64,000 nt of DNA from Ptychodera flava (taxonomy: Eukaryota > Hemichordata > Enteropneusta > Ptychoderidae). The notes beneath the pieces are model-generated. The model was not told the origin of the DNA. It did not search any database and saw nothing but the letters and a program-made list of their open reading frames with translations. Positions 1 to 11,365 of the stretch are shown here, in pieces. The stretch covers positions 2,832,001-2,896,000 of the forward strand of contig NC_091935.1 in the NCBI RefSeq assembly GCF_041260155.1. The letters are read 5' to 3'. Made by a program: the position numbers and the translations under genes. Each line of letters starts with the position of its first letter. Position 1 is the stretch's first letter.

Positions 1-1583
1 TTTCAGAGTCATATGAACGAAAATGAGTGAAAGTTTTAGACAGGAAAATCGGACGTCGGCCATGTTTATTGTTTACAGTACAATCAGAAGTTTATGTGGA
101 GGAAATAACCAACAAACACTGTTCATGATGCCCACCCTCTAGAGGCAGACCTTCCTATATGAAGTTCCACATTTGATGCTTGTGGAAAGCTTGACCACAC
201 AAAGGAGCATTTAAACATTTAGAAAATGACAGATTGAAGGTATTCTGAACATGTCAAATACTGAGGAAAAATGCGCAAATATTCAAAATAAACAGGTTAA
301 CTGACTGGTCAGCGATAAAAAACAATGAAAATGTTTATGATCAAAAGTTTTTGAGATGCGCACATTTGAACAAATACAGAAATTACTAACATTATAAATA
401 TAAGACCAAACTATTTTTTCAGCGATGGAACAGGTTGGCAATGAGGGGTGAGAGACAAAGGCACTTCTATTGCTGCATGTGGATGCAGCCACACCATTTC
501 ATTTACAGCATACTTATTCACTGTGTTGTGTTCAAGTTCCATATTGTACTGACTGTCATACAAGGATAACATAAGCAAATCAAATCAAATTAGAAAAGGA
601 TCAATGCTGTTGTGTGGATTTTGCTGAACAGGGCTGATTTTAATTTTTCGCCCTATATATTTGGTATCCGGCAAAGGCATATTTTGATGTAAAGTCAAAA
701 TTAACACTACATTGCTGACAATATATGTTACCATTTCTGCATGAACTTTTCTTTTTTCAATTAAAGTATAGTAGTACTTCGAACAGATTAACAATCATCG
801 TGATGTCAACCATAATTTTACATCACAAAGACAGTAATTCTGCCAATTTTTTTTGTTTTTCAGTCATTTTATAAATTTTGCACTGCACAAGATGATTGAA
901 CAAATTGCAATGTGTGAATTTGTAAACTCAAAGAATAAAAATCCTTTGGTCACAGATTAAATTATTTTTTTGAAAAGAAATTTACTCTTAAACATTTTTA
1001 GCATATATTCTTTACACGGTCATGTATTTCAAGGAAAATATGCCTATTAAAAACAGTAATTTCTTCACTTTCAATTTTTTTTCAATACTATGACAATTAT
1101 CAGCCATGAGGTTTTACAAACACAAGACCAGATAAGCGTTTTTTCATCATTTCCACAGGACTCTTTGGAAAATCCATTAAAAACAGTTAAAAGTGACTTA
1201 AAATGATCACTTGGTATACATTTAATTTACAGATGCCAGGTTGTGTATTTCACATGCACTCAGTTCAGTAGGGAAGTGCGTCATTACTATTTTGGACTGT
1301 TAATTCTTATTTCTGAATTATTTAACTTTTTTCCACATTGAACTATCTTTAGGCAGTTTATACTGTAGCTTAGAATTTTTTGATTGATGTATTTAATCAT
1401 CTTTTGGGTTCTTTGGGTCCGTATCCCACCTCATGCCCCTACATCATCAACTATTTACCAACAACTCCATGCCAACAACCAATTACCTGACCTGGCCACA
1501 CATTAGAGAAGGTACAGCGTCATTGACGGTATTTTTCAGTCTGTAAGATTGAAAACGCCTTTTTTTTCACATTTTGACTTCAG

Positions 1584-1791
1584 TGACAGATATTCGGAGC
1601 TGCTTGGTGGTGGTGAGCTGACTGCTAAGAATTCTGTCACAGTGATGCCATTGGATGCAGAATTTTCACATGTCATTGCCAAGACGTGTTTCTATGGTCA
1701 TTTAGCCCTGGTGGAGAGAGTGGAAAATACAGCATCTTTCTACGGTTGTTCAATACAGCAGCACCATGTATGTTTACTCATCAAGCAAATG
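1584..1791 (+). CDS. Unidentified gene, penultimate coding exon
   Basis: This exon is 208 bp, entered in phase 2 and left in phase 0. It has a strong acceptor tract (attttgacttcag) and the consensus donor gtaagt. The codons are balanced and hydrophobic/polar residues alternate as in a folded domain. Confidence 0.6.
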
Positions 1792-3196
1792 GTAAGTTAT
1801 AGCCTACCTTGTGTCTTGCTGACTTCTAGTATGGGTTGGCTGTGCAAATGTGACATTGCTCAGGTCTGACAGACAGATAGTTTGTAGAGTATATGCACAT
1901 AATTAGTGACCTATATCAGGTGTTTGGTATACACAAGGGGACAGGGTAGTTTCGCTCCTGGAAATTCCTTGAATTTGAAAGTCTCCGAGAATGACCTTGA
2001 AAAGTCCTTGAAAATGAAATAAAGTCCTGGAAAATTGACAGGATTATTTTCAAAAAATATGAAATGATTGGTCACAATCAGGTAAACATGATGTACTGTA
2101 AAAATGATACCCAGAAAATGGTATTTTGGACTCCAAAATATCCTTGAAAATTGTTGAGAAGTTCTTGAATGTCCTTTAGTTGTAAATGACTTTGGTCATT
2201 TTGACCTTTGAGGGTGTGTGTCCAAGGAGTACTGAGTGTGTTTATTTGCCGGGTAGCAGTCAAGTGTACAAGAAGATAGTGTGTTTGTGCTGATCAGGGA
2301 GCTAGAGTGTGCTAGGCAGAGGCCAAGTGCCAAAGAGGATGGTCAGTGTGAACTGGACAGCACATAAGTGTTTCAAGTGTATGGTCAGCCTGTGCTGGGG
2401 ATAGAATACGTAGGAGGAAGATTACTATTATCTGGAGATAATATTGCTTCAGCAAATGGAATCAAAATTAAAATTCTTAAACAAGCCTTTCAGCGAATTT
2501 AAAATGTTTCAAAAGTTTGCCCTCTCCCATCAAAATGTTTTGTATAAATGTAAGTATTTTCTGTCGTTCAAAATTTGCCAACATTTACTTTGTCTCTCAA
2601 GATTGGTAATCTTAAATTGTGTCATACCATCAACCAAATTTCTCTTTATCAATTAAATCAATATGCACCCAAAGTTACATCATGTAATGCAGTTGTACAG
2701 ACAGTGTATATTTTGAAATGGCCAGTAGCTTAAACTTTTAATGATTTTTTCATGATTTTGTTTTTTAATGTCAACCATAATTCTTGCTCTACTAGTACTT
2801 GTCCATGCATGATGAGATGCACAGTATTTGACCTATCAACTCAGCCTGTACATGTGGATTGTGATTGTTGAGAAGTGAATTCTGGTCCAGACTAGAATTC
2901 AACTGTAAACAGAAGAATGCATTTTATACATACAGACTCAGTGTGGATAAGCTAAGTAGTTGGTGCTTCCACATGCTTTCGGGAGAGGACAAGAACTTGT
3001 ATTGACATACAAAACAAAATCATGAAAAAATCACCAAAAGTTACAGCTACAGCTCTTTTTTTGCAGTAACTTTTCAAACTTTTGTGTTGTTTTTTTACAG
3101 CCTAACAACGGTCTATCAATTGATGGCAAGAGTTCTGATTCTTCTCTACTATCAAACTATCTGGATGAGATCAAAACTATTCTAACACAGCAATGA
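1584..3196 (+). CDS. 3' end of an unidentified gene (two terminal coding exons)
   Basis: Two exons are visible. The first is 1584-1791, after a pyrimidine-rich tract ending in cag and before the donor gtaagt. The second is 3101-3196, after tttttttacag. They join in phase 0 and end in TGA at 3194-3196, giving 101 residues of C-terminus. The peptide begins DRYSELLGGG, contains VIAKTCFYGHLALVERV and VCLLIKQ, and ends YLDEIKTILTQQ. I do not recognise the family. The alternation of a beta-rich segment with a final amphipathic helix resembles the shape of an adaptor-type appendage or platform domain, but that is a guess from pattern only. The 5' part of the gene must lie before base 1, because the first visible exon is entered in phase 2 and has no credible start. 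No close AATAAA follows the stop. Confidence 0.6.
1944..2215 (+). repeat. Dispersed repeat rich in CCTTGAAA words, copy 1
   Basis: This intronic segment carries many spaced words such as ccttgaaaagtccttgaaaa, then a tail with aaaatgatac and gtattttggactcc. The same order of words recurs at about 44095-44395, so the two are copies of one interspersed element. No protein is encoded. Confidence 0.7.
2823..3058 (+). repeat. Dispersed repeat family (ATCAACTCAGCCTGTACATG), copy 1
   Basis: This copy and 57541-57780 share the words caactcagcctgtacatg, gtgaattctggtcc, ctaaaattca/ctagaattca, tgtaaaca and gcattttaca in the same order and orientation. It lies inside the last intron of the unidentified gene. 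The element is non-coding and its ends are not sharply defined. Confidence 0.7.
3101..3196 (+). CDS. Unidentified gene, last coding exon
   Basis: The exon follows the strong acceptor ttgttttttttacag. It codes for 31 residues, with a Ser/Asp-rich stretch followed by a short helix, then TGA. Confidence 0.6.
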   Translation, partial: PNNGLSIDGKSSDSSLLSNYLDEIKTILTQQ

Positions 3197-6100
3197 AAGT
3201 GAATCCAACCAAGCATCAAATCAGCAATCAATATTGTTGGTATAAAAATCATCCTTCAAAATAACCAATGCAATTTCCATGTGCATATTTTGTGTGCTAC
3301 AGCTATAGTCTGTTGTGTCTGTTATTATCATTATCCACTACAACAGTGTAGATGGTATTGTCAAAATGTTTCAAAGGTGATTGTCTGTAGGCTGAGGGCA
3401 CTCTATGCCAATAACTGCAATATAGCAATTCTCCCTGTCTCCTCTACCAATTTACTGTCTTGCTATTTCTCATGAATTTGGAGTATAGGATTACAATTCC
3501 CAACTTCAGAAATATGTCCATGGACGTCGCTAGTTTGCTGAAAATATTTCTTTATTTTCCCCAAACAAGCTTCTTAATTTGATATAGAGGGAGTGTTGTA
3601 ATCGCATTTACAGCGCATTTAAGGAGCATAACAGATGAAGGATGTAGGATTGATGTATTTCTAGCTATGATACAAACAGACATATGTATTAGGATGCGTG
3701 TTCTGCCCAATGTACAGGTGTACAGAATCACCCAACAATAGTCCATTTTATTGTCCCTTGGCTAGGATTTCTTCTCTCTCTGCTTACAAAGTGTCTTTAC
3801 GTGCAATGTTCCTTGTCAGTTCACTGCTTTAAAGGAAACTCACCCGTAGATCAATATCATTACTCAATAATTCTTTCTGTAGATTCAAATTTCTATACAA
3901 ACAAACAAAAATACTGCAATACTATGATGAGGGGATGATGTTTGATTTCAGAAATGGTGAAAATGTGGACAGTATGCTAACCATAGGACTATCAATATGT
4001 CTTTACTTTGTGTGTAATGTATGCCAACATCATACAGCTTGTTTTATGGCTGAGAAACTCACGACTGTTATGAAAGTGTGAAACAACAAAAGTTGGGTGA
4101 AACAGACAAAAGTCATTCTCACTGACAAAACTCACTTTCTTAGACATTTTTATCAAGTTTGTAGCGTTTGAGAGGTCAGCTGCTCTGTAACTGGTAGCTT
4201 GCTGAAATGGTAGTCAAGAAAATTAAAGTTCTGTCATACTTACAGAGATATGGACAATGAAGATGACACCAGATACCTATATTAGAAATACTTGTTAATT
4301 TGGTAGTGTCTATCCTGCCAAACCAAACATCAGGGTAAAATATAGCAAGGATGTATTTCACATAAGTCATCCAACTTGAGGTCGAGATTAAATCCAAACA
4401 GGTGTAATTTTTGTGAATGAACTTGTTAAAAGAGCCTAAAAATTGTAATGTCCCTTTCACACAGTTTAATTCCACAGTTGCATCATACATGTTGAGTAGC
4501 AGTTAAATTGAATGAATGAAATTATACCATTTGGTAAATGAACAAGAGCAACTAGCTGAAGATTCCAGAGTGTAAAGAAGCTTCCACAATATACTAAGGA
4601 AAATTTCTAACGGGCAATTAATTAATTGTTGAAAATTTCATTTAGTTTTGTATCTTGTGATGAGTTTAATTTATCATTGATATGTGAATACTCATCCCTA
4701 GATCATTGAGTTGTAAAAAGAAGTAAACTTGAGTTAATTTAGGGACCAGCTTGTCCAGTTGCAATTTTCCGTTTCTTTCAAAAATAGGAAATGAAGACAG
4801 TATTGTCAAATGAGAAGTGTAAGTTATGATGTCAGATTTCTATAGAACAAGGAACTGCAGTGCTTCTTCCAAATGTCTATGTAATGTCTGTGCTTCTAAA
4901 ACAATTCAAAATATTGTCTTTTTCCCTTTATTGAAATATTTTTCCCATTTCTTCCGCCAGCCGTAAGTAAAATATGTCCATTAGTTTGAGTCTTAGTGTC
5001 TCTGTGGTATTTTCTGCCTATTTATCTTCTCATACACAGCAAACCCAGTTTGTCTCCAGAAGTTTAAGAGTGTTCCCCCAGCTTCCAAAATATTCGTATT
5101 CACTTTGTCTTTTTTTATGGATGGTGAACTTGCATGAAAATATAGTTTTCCCTCTAGAGTTTTTACTTCATGTGAATTCTTTTTGAAATTGTTGAAAATA
5201 ACCCTGTAGAAATGATAAACATATGTCAATGTTTGTAGGAATAATTTATGTACAGAGCTGAAGAAAAGAATAAAAATGTGTTCAAAGACGCCAGAAGTTT
5301 TGTTTTGGTGTTTGAATTGAATTACAGCATCTGTGAGAGAAATTGAGTACATGTGGAATGGTGTGTTTTCATTGTTGTTGAGTACCGTTGGTGGACAAGA
5401 CAAAACTTCTACAACATTTATATTTCTCTTCCTTTTCTTCATCAAGTGTTGTACCATGAATGTTCCACTGCTTTGGAAATCTAAGAGATTTCTTATTAAC
5501 TAATGAGATGCCAGTATGGTGGTCAAAGTAGGGAAATATTGACCGAATGTTCAAAATTGTAGTTAAAAATCATTGTCAAGCTATCTACCTCTGAAAAAAT
5601 AACTGTTGATACTCTTGAAAATAAAAAAAGTTATGCTTGGCTGTGCCTGCCCCTGAAAAATCAAATAGATCTTTGGAAGGGGGATATAATTGGTGTCATC
5701 TAAATTCTGACTGATCAGACCCATGCCCTGGCAAGCTCTATTGTGTCAATTCTAACTACAATGAAGCTAGGACACTGTCATCTTGGAACTCAATTATGGT
5801 CAGTATTGCCAAGTTTAAGAATCTTGAGCAAGTGAACTTGGCCTTGATATACTAGGGTTCATAGACCTTGAAAAGGAAAGAGCATTTATTAAAAGGTTCA
5901 CTGCTAGTTCTCTGTAAAGTGCAGGTTTTATAATCAAGCTGAGTAATAATGATGAACAGGATTATGCATTCATCTCGTGCGCATGCCCTAACAATTGGAT
6001 TTGAATTGCTCGTGGATAATGACACAAATTCTGATTTTCATTATGCAGTTGTATATTTAAGCAATAAACCACATCAAGTGACAGTATACGAGATTTTGAC

Positions 6101-7388
6101 CACTTCACGACATAAATGCGCAAGTGATAGCGAGTGCATATATGGAGTGAACTGATTAAAACAGAGTTGGGTGTTCTGTGGCTATTATATCATAACAGAA
6201 TCATAAAATTCTAGCGTGAAATGTCAAAAAGGAATTTTTCTACAGCCGATAGCTCGCGGATATTACAATGCTATATTGTGAATATAGCATGGTTATTTTC
6301 ACCTCTTGACCAATCAGATCACTTTATTTGCGCCATCGACATATTGGTATGATATCATTGTCTTAAAGACAGGGTGGCTTACGAAAATCAACATATTTTG
6401 TGCGCCTACAGTTTGCTACTTTGTGGACCTCTTGTCCCATGGGTTAGGTTTGTACAATCCGTACTATTTGTTTCTTCTTTTTTAATCGGAGAGCAGAAAC
6501 CATTTTCTCTACATACTGTTCTATACATACATTACAAAATCACAAAGAGCATTGATAATGCATGAATTATTTTACATATTGAGGGTGGAAAAACACTTTA
6601 AAAGTTTACCTGATCATATTCATTGTAAAGATATATATTCACACATGACATTTTTTCAACGGAGTTGGCTCCAATCTTTGATAACTTTCAAAGGAAACCA
6701 TGCAGACAAATTAAAACTCAATTTCCCTGGTTTTACCGGTAGGATATACAGGACTGCATAACTATTAATCTTTCTACTGCACAGATTTCTATGTTGCTGC
6801 GATGTTATGAATTTAATTATATAGATATCTTTCCGTGCCTTTATTAAGCAATAAATCAAATACAGATGTTTGAAATTGTGGATAATTTTGGAATGAAAAC
6901 TGCAATTTTCATCAATACCACAAGATTGCCGACAAGTATTGATGGGGAATAAAAGGGAAACAGCATTAGACTCGTTTATTGTGGGTTTTGCGCATTAGGT
7001 TCTTACTGAGGTATCACAGGAAAAAGTTGATTAAAATGTCCCAGAGGTGCATCTACTGTAGACTAATGGGTGTAGATGGGCAGATTGTCATTTTTAAATA
7101 GTTTTCTATTTTTATTGAAATTAAACATTGAATGACTCTGCAAAAACTAAGACTGCAAAATGTTGACTTGATGAGTTGGTTCTTGGACGGCTTGAACATT
7201 GGGAGTAGGGGACGTCGATGATTACAGTCACAGGTAGCACTTCCTTGAAAGCCTCGGACCCTCAAATCCTCCCCGTTTCTGGACATAGAAAGTTCCAAGT
7301 TATCCTTAGCAAAATGTCTGACTTATTCACCTTTTCCAATCACAAATAACGGTACAAAGATCTAACCATCTTATTAATTGGAAAAAAA
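3197..7388. other. Intergenic, no supported gene
   Basis: This is AT-rich sequence between the unidentified gene and the candidate microgene. All open frames are short and lack splice-supported coding character. Nothing conserved was recognised. Confidence 0.5.
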
Positions 7389-7427
7389 ATGGAGGATGTG
7401 CCAAAATTTGTGGTGGAAAGGATAAAG
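7389..7427 (+). CDS. Candidate microgene exon 1
   Basis: The ATG follows an A-run. There are 13 codons, ending at donor gtaaga in phase 0. Confidence 0.45.
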
Positions 7428-7737
7428 GTAAGAACTCGTCGACGATGACTTTGCATCGAGACTGTCTGCAATGTGATCGTCTAAGTTTTGTGAAACAATA
7501 TGGCTGTACTTTCGCTTCCTCAAAAATGTATTGTCGCGTCCGTCTTTTCCGGTCTCTTACAATCTTGTGATATTGATGAAAAAATTGTCAATCACAACAC
7601 AATTTCAGACATCTGTGTATGATTTATTGCATAGACCACCCCCTAATAAAGGCACGCAAAGCAATGTTAAACATCTGAAATCACGGGGAAGGGATGAGGA
7701 AGGCGTTACAGTAAAGGATGTTCCCATCATGAAGTAA
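7389..7737 (+). CDS. Candidate two-exon microgene, 55 codons
   Basis: Exon 1 (7389-7427) encodes MEDVPKFVVERIK and ends at a consensus donor gtaaga. Exon 2 (7609-7737) follows the acceptor cacaatttcag and joins in phase 0. It encodes a basic, Pro/Asn/Lys-containing peptide starting TSVYDLLHRPPPNKG and ending KDVPIMK, followed by TAA. An AATAAA lies 93 bp after the stop, and the flanks are richer in CpG than the surrounding DNA. No signal peptide or membrane segment is seen, and I do not recognise the protein. The end is odd: the last codons read ATG AAG TAA GAT, so the same bases also spell a donor (AA then GTAAGA). The exon could therefore end at 7733 in phase 2 and continue into a larger gene. 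Chance occurrence of a short spliced frame cannot be excluded. Confidence 0.45.
7609..7737 (+). CDS. Candidate microgene exon 2
   Basis: The exon has 42 codons plus TAA after the acceptor aatttcag. If the donor at 7734 is used instead, the exon ends at 7733. Confidence 0.45.
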   Translation, partial: TSVYDLLHRPPPNKGTQSNVKHLKSRGRDEEGVTVKDVPIMK

Positions 7738-7829
7738 GATTGCAATGGAGACAAACTTTTTGTTCCATATTTCAGGTAGAATATGCTTTGTTTTTATGTG
7801 TTTCTACCATGAATCTTTACGACGATCGA

Positions 7830-7835
7830 AATAAA
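7830..7835 (+). terminator. AATAAA poly(A) signal for the candidate microgene
   Basis: A canonical AATAAA is followed within 10 bases by a T-run and then tgtttatgg, a plausible downstream U/GU-rich element. Confidence 0.4.
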
Positions 7836-9130
7836 CATTTTTTTATTCGCAATGTTTATGGATTAGTCATCGGGACAGTGTGAAAACTGGCTAAAAGTTT
7901 TGAGCGCAAAAATTACCAAAGAACCTTTTGTCCAGCCTTGTTGCCCTTGCAAAAATAGTAGTACAAAACAAAACCCCTAAGCATGCTTGCGTTACCGTAG
8001 ATGTAAAAAGAGTTCAGTTTTGAAAAAGATACATACAAACGAAAACGAATATAATAAAAAATAAGAATTTCCCCCTCCTCAAGTGGCCGTGACTGTGGAA
8101 CTCTGACGAAAAAAATTGATAAGTTTGTCCCAACAACAAAGTTAATCTTTAAAAATGAAAACAATTCCATGTCCTTATTCTAAACCCCTCTTCAAAGATT
8201 CACATCAAGACTCATGTCGATCAGGAAACAACGTCTATACTCCGACTTTCACATCATAGTATGATAGATGCCCAGTTACCAAATAATATCCAACCCATAG
8301 ACAGGATATAATACTTCACACTCTGTAGCTTCGAAAAGGCTCAGATTGTTATGCATTTTTACTGCGACGGATTTCAAGGTTATGATAGAATTCCGAGTCC
8401 ACAAATTAAAAGCTTGTAGCCGATTTTAAGAAAATAGGTCCGTTTTCCAAGAACACTATAGGAATGTAGGCTACCTATTCGTTCGTGGTAGGATGATTAA
8501 AGCGTAACCAGAGAAACCCTTTAGATAAGTTTAATCACGGTCTCTCTATCACGTGGTTTAATAATCCCTTTCTTTGGAATGGATGTCAGAGTTTTGCTCT
8601 TCAGTGCGTGTAAATGTCAATGTATTCATTCATTGTGTCATGAACTCATTCTAGTGGTGCGGCATGGCAAACCCATTGTGCATTTTGTGATAAAAGCACC
8701 AAACTTGGCTCAGATGTGTCTTAGTATGTGCTGAACAAATTCAGATACCGAGCCACTGAAAATCTGCCGAAGTGTTGCCATGGCAACCATTTTATTCAAA
8801 ATGGCTGCCAGACAGGTATTTCTCACCTACTAAATGTCAACTGCAGAAGTTGTGGGGTAACTTTAGGTTGGATATTTTCAATAAGAAACTGTGAAAAGAG
8901 TTATTTGAAAATTATTTTAAAGTTTCCTTACCACCTGACTTGTTAAACGGGGTAAATACAGACAAAAAACACAATTCTTATGCATGAAATGCACGGTATT
9001 AGAAGCTATAAAAGGATGACGCTATGTTAGCAGTCAAGATATGTTAGGCCGTGGGCTAGAGGGGTCTACTTGCACCCCCAGGATAACAAAACTGTCTTTG
9101 TAGAAGCCTTGGGATCCCTAGAATACGAAA
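7836..9130. other. Intergenic, no supported gene
   Basis: No coding exon was recognised. The segment around 8755-8815 contains caaaatggctgccagacag, a word also seen in the repeat copies near 44630 and 13240, so part of this stretch is probably old repeat. Confidence 0.4.
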
Positions 9131-10530
9131 TAGAATTTTGACAGAAAAAATATAGGGATGCAATAACTGTCATAGTCGACTTTTGAACGGTACCGCAAAA
9201 TAACGATTTTGCTATCCATGTGCTTTTTTCTTGTAGTACTTGTAAGTCATCTGCTAAGTTTTTTTAACTTAACCTGACTTGTCGGATATCATTAGAATGG
9301 AAATTTATTTCTCTTTAAAATGACATATGTAATATGCAATATCTTCGATATATTTTTATGAAATGGGACCAAAACTTCCCCTTATACCCCAAAAATCTGA
9401 AATTCTACCAATTTTTTACCTTGGCATAACACAAAAGGCAATGCTTTGTATGACATCTGTTTATTTGCTACAGGGACATGTTAAAATGTGAAATAGACTT
9501 TTGATAGGAAAATATTGGGATGTTATAGGTCTACCGGTAATACTTTGAAGGGTACCGCAAAATTACAGTATTGTTAACTCGCATGCATTTTCGTTAAATC
9601 TGTCTTCTTGTAAGTCATCTGCTGAGCTTATTTTTTACATAACCTAGCTTGTGGGCTAACATCGGAAAGGGATTTTATTCTTCTTTTAGATGACGTATTT
9701 TAATATGCAATATCTTCTATAGCTTTTATAAAATATGGCCAAAACTTACCCTATACCCCAAACTTTATATTGCAAATTACTGTCACTGCTTATCTCAAAT
9801 TCTACCAATTTTCACCTAAACAATTACAAAGGGCAATTCTCTGTATGCAATCTGTTTTATTTACTATGAAGACATATGAAAATATGAAAGAGACTTTTAA
9901 CAGAAAAAAACATTGGAAAAGGGAACTGTAAAGTCACAGTATTGCGAATCGCATCGTTTTTGTTAAACGTCAAATTCTACCATTTTTAACCTAGACATAT
10001 AATAAAGGGTAATGCCTTGTATGAAATCTGTTTTATTTGCTATGAGTACCTGTCAGAAATATGAAATAGACTTTTGGGCAATGCCTTTTGTGAAATCTGT
10101 TTTATTTGCTACATGTCAAAAATATGAAATAGACTTTTAACTGAAAAAATATTGGGACGCAACAGCTGTCACAGTCGTGTGTTGAAGGGTACCGCAAATC
10201 ACGATTTTGAGACCCACGAACATTTTTGTTAAACCTGTCTTTGTTTAAGTCATATGCCGAGCCAAACTTATACGTAACCTGGTTGTGGGGTATCATTAGT
10301 AAAGCGATTTATTTTTCTTTAAGGTGACCTTTTGTAATATACAAATATCCTTTACAGTTTTCATGAAATAGGACCAAGACTTACCTAATACCCCAAAAGA
10401 ATACATTGCAAATTACGGCTTATCTTACGTTCTCCCATTTGTTTTTGCTCCACACAATACAGAAGGCAATATAATGCTTATATGAAATCCGTTTCGTTTG
10501 TAACAGACGTATGTCAAAACATAAAGTGAA
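9131..10530. repeat. Diverged tandem array, unit about 360-400 bp
   Basis: Anchor words recur in the same order: tagactttt-(n)-cagaaaaa-attggga, gggtaccgcaaa, gtaagtcatctgc, taacct-gcttgtgg, taatatgcaatatctt, cttac-ctataccccaaa, ttctaccaatttt, and gcaatgc-ttgtatgaaatctg. Unit starts are at about 9131, 9493, 9890, 10068, 10130 and 10523. That is three near-complete units of roughly 362, 397 and 393 bp, with two shortened units between the second and third. No open frame runs through the units. Confidence 0.85.
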
Positions 10531-10949
10531 CTTAATATGATTTAGTCGCCACTGGGATCATATTTCTGGGGGTTCACAGATACGGCAAATTTCCTGAAAC
10601 ATATAATTTTTTATCAAACACGTCTTTATAAAAGAAGTAAGAAAAAATCATAGTTATGGATGATCTCAAAATATTATCAGCATCATGCATTAAATTATTT
10701 GTTTAAAGTGTGTTTTGTAAGATTTAAGCTGAAAAGTTCTTATGTGGAACTCTAATTTAATATTTTTGGCAGAGCAATTTTTGAAAACCAATTATGGTAT
10801 CTGTTCTACTCGCTGTAATGGATATGAAAAAAGAAAGGCATTATACTGAATTATACAACCAACTGAATGACAAGCAAGGTGCGGAATTGAGCCTTTAAAG
10901 GTTTTGTTTTCTAAACTGTATCAATGAGCACAGCTAATTCAACAGTTTA

Positions 10950-11365
10950 GCTGATCCAATAATTGTTTCTAAACATTATACATTACATCAAAATTACCTG
11001 TGCGTTCCTGAAGAAAACTTGTATAGATATATCAGAAAGCTGGACTTTCTTCATGAACAAAATATTATGAAACTATTACTAGTATGTTATACCCGATATT
11101 TAGCTGCTCTAATTATCGTTTCTAAACTTCATAAATTAGCATAAGTGTCTAAAGATATGTCATATAGCTTGGCTTTCTTCATTAACAAAAATAGGGATAT
11201 GTCCAATATTTAGCTGCTCTAATGATAATTTCTAAACTTCATAAATAAGCAGAAATTTAGCTAGCCATTCTTAAGTACTTTATGGCATTCTTCAGTAAAA
11301 TATTTTCAGGATATATCCGATATTGAACCGATCTAATTATCGTTTCTAATCTTACGAAGTAAATC
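10950..11365. repeat. Short tandem array, unit about 110-150 bp
   Basis: The block tctaattatcgtttctaaac, usually preceded by gatatttagctgc and followed by ttcataaa, recurs at about 10953, 11102, 11213 and 11328. The intervening sequence also shares words (ttcttcattaacaaa, ggatatgtcc). The copies are diverged, non-coding and immediately downstream of the larger array. Confidence 0.75.

Noticed and set aside
1230-1335. Possible upstream exon of the first gene after aatttacag (CQVVYFTCTQFSREV)
   Set aside because: No usable donor with the required phase 2 exit was found before the frame closes.
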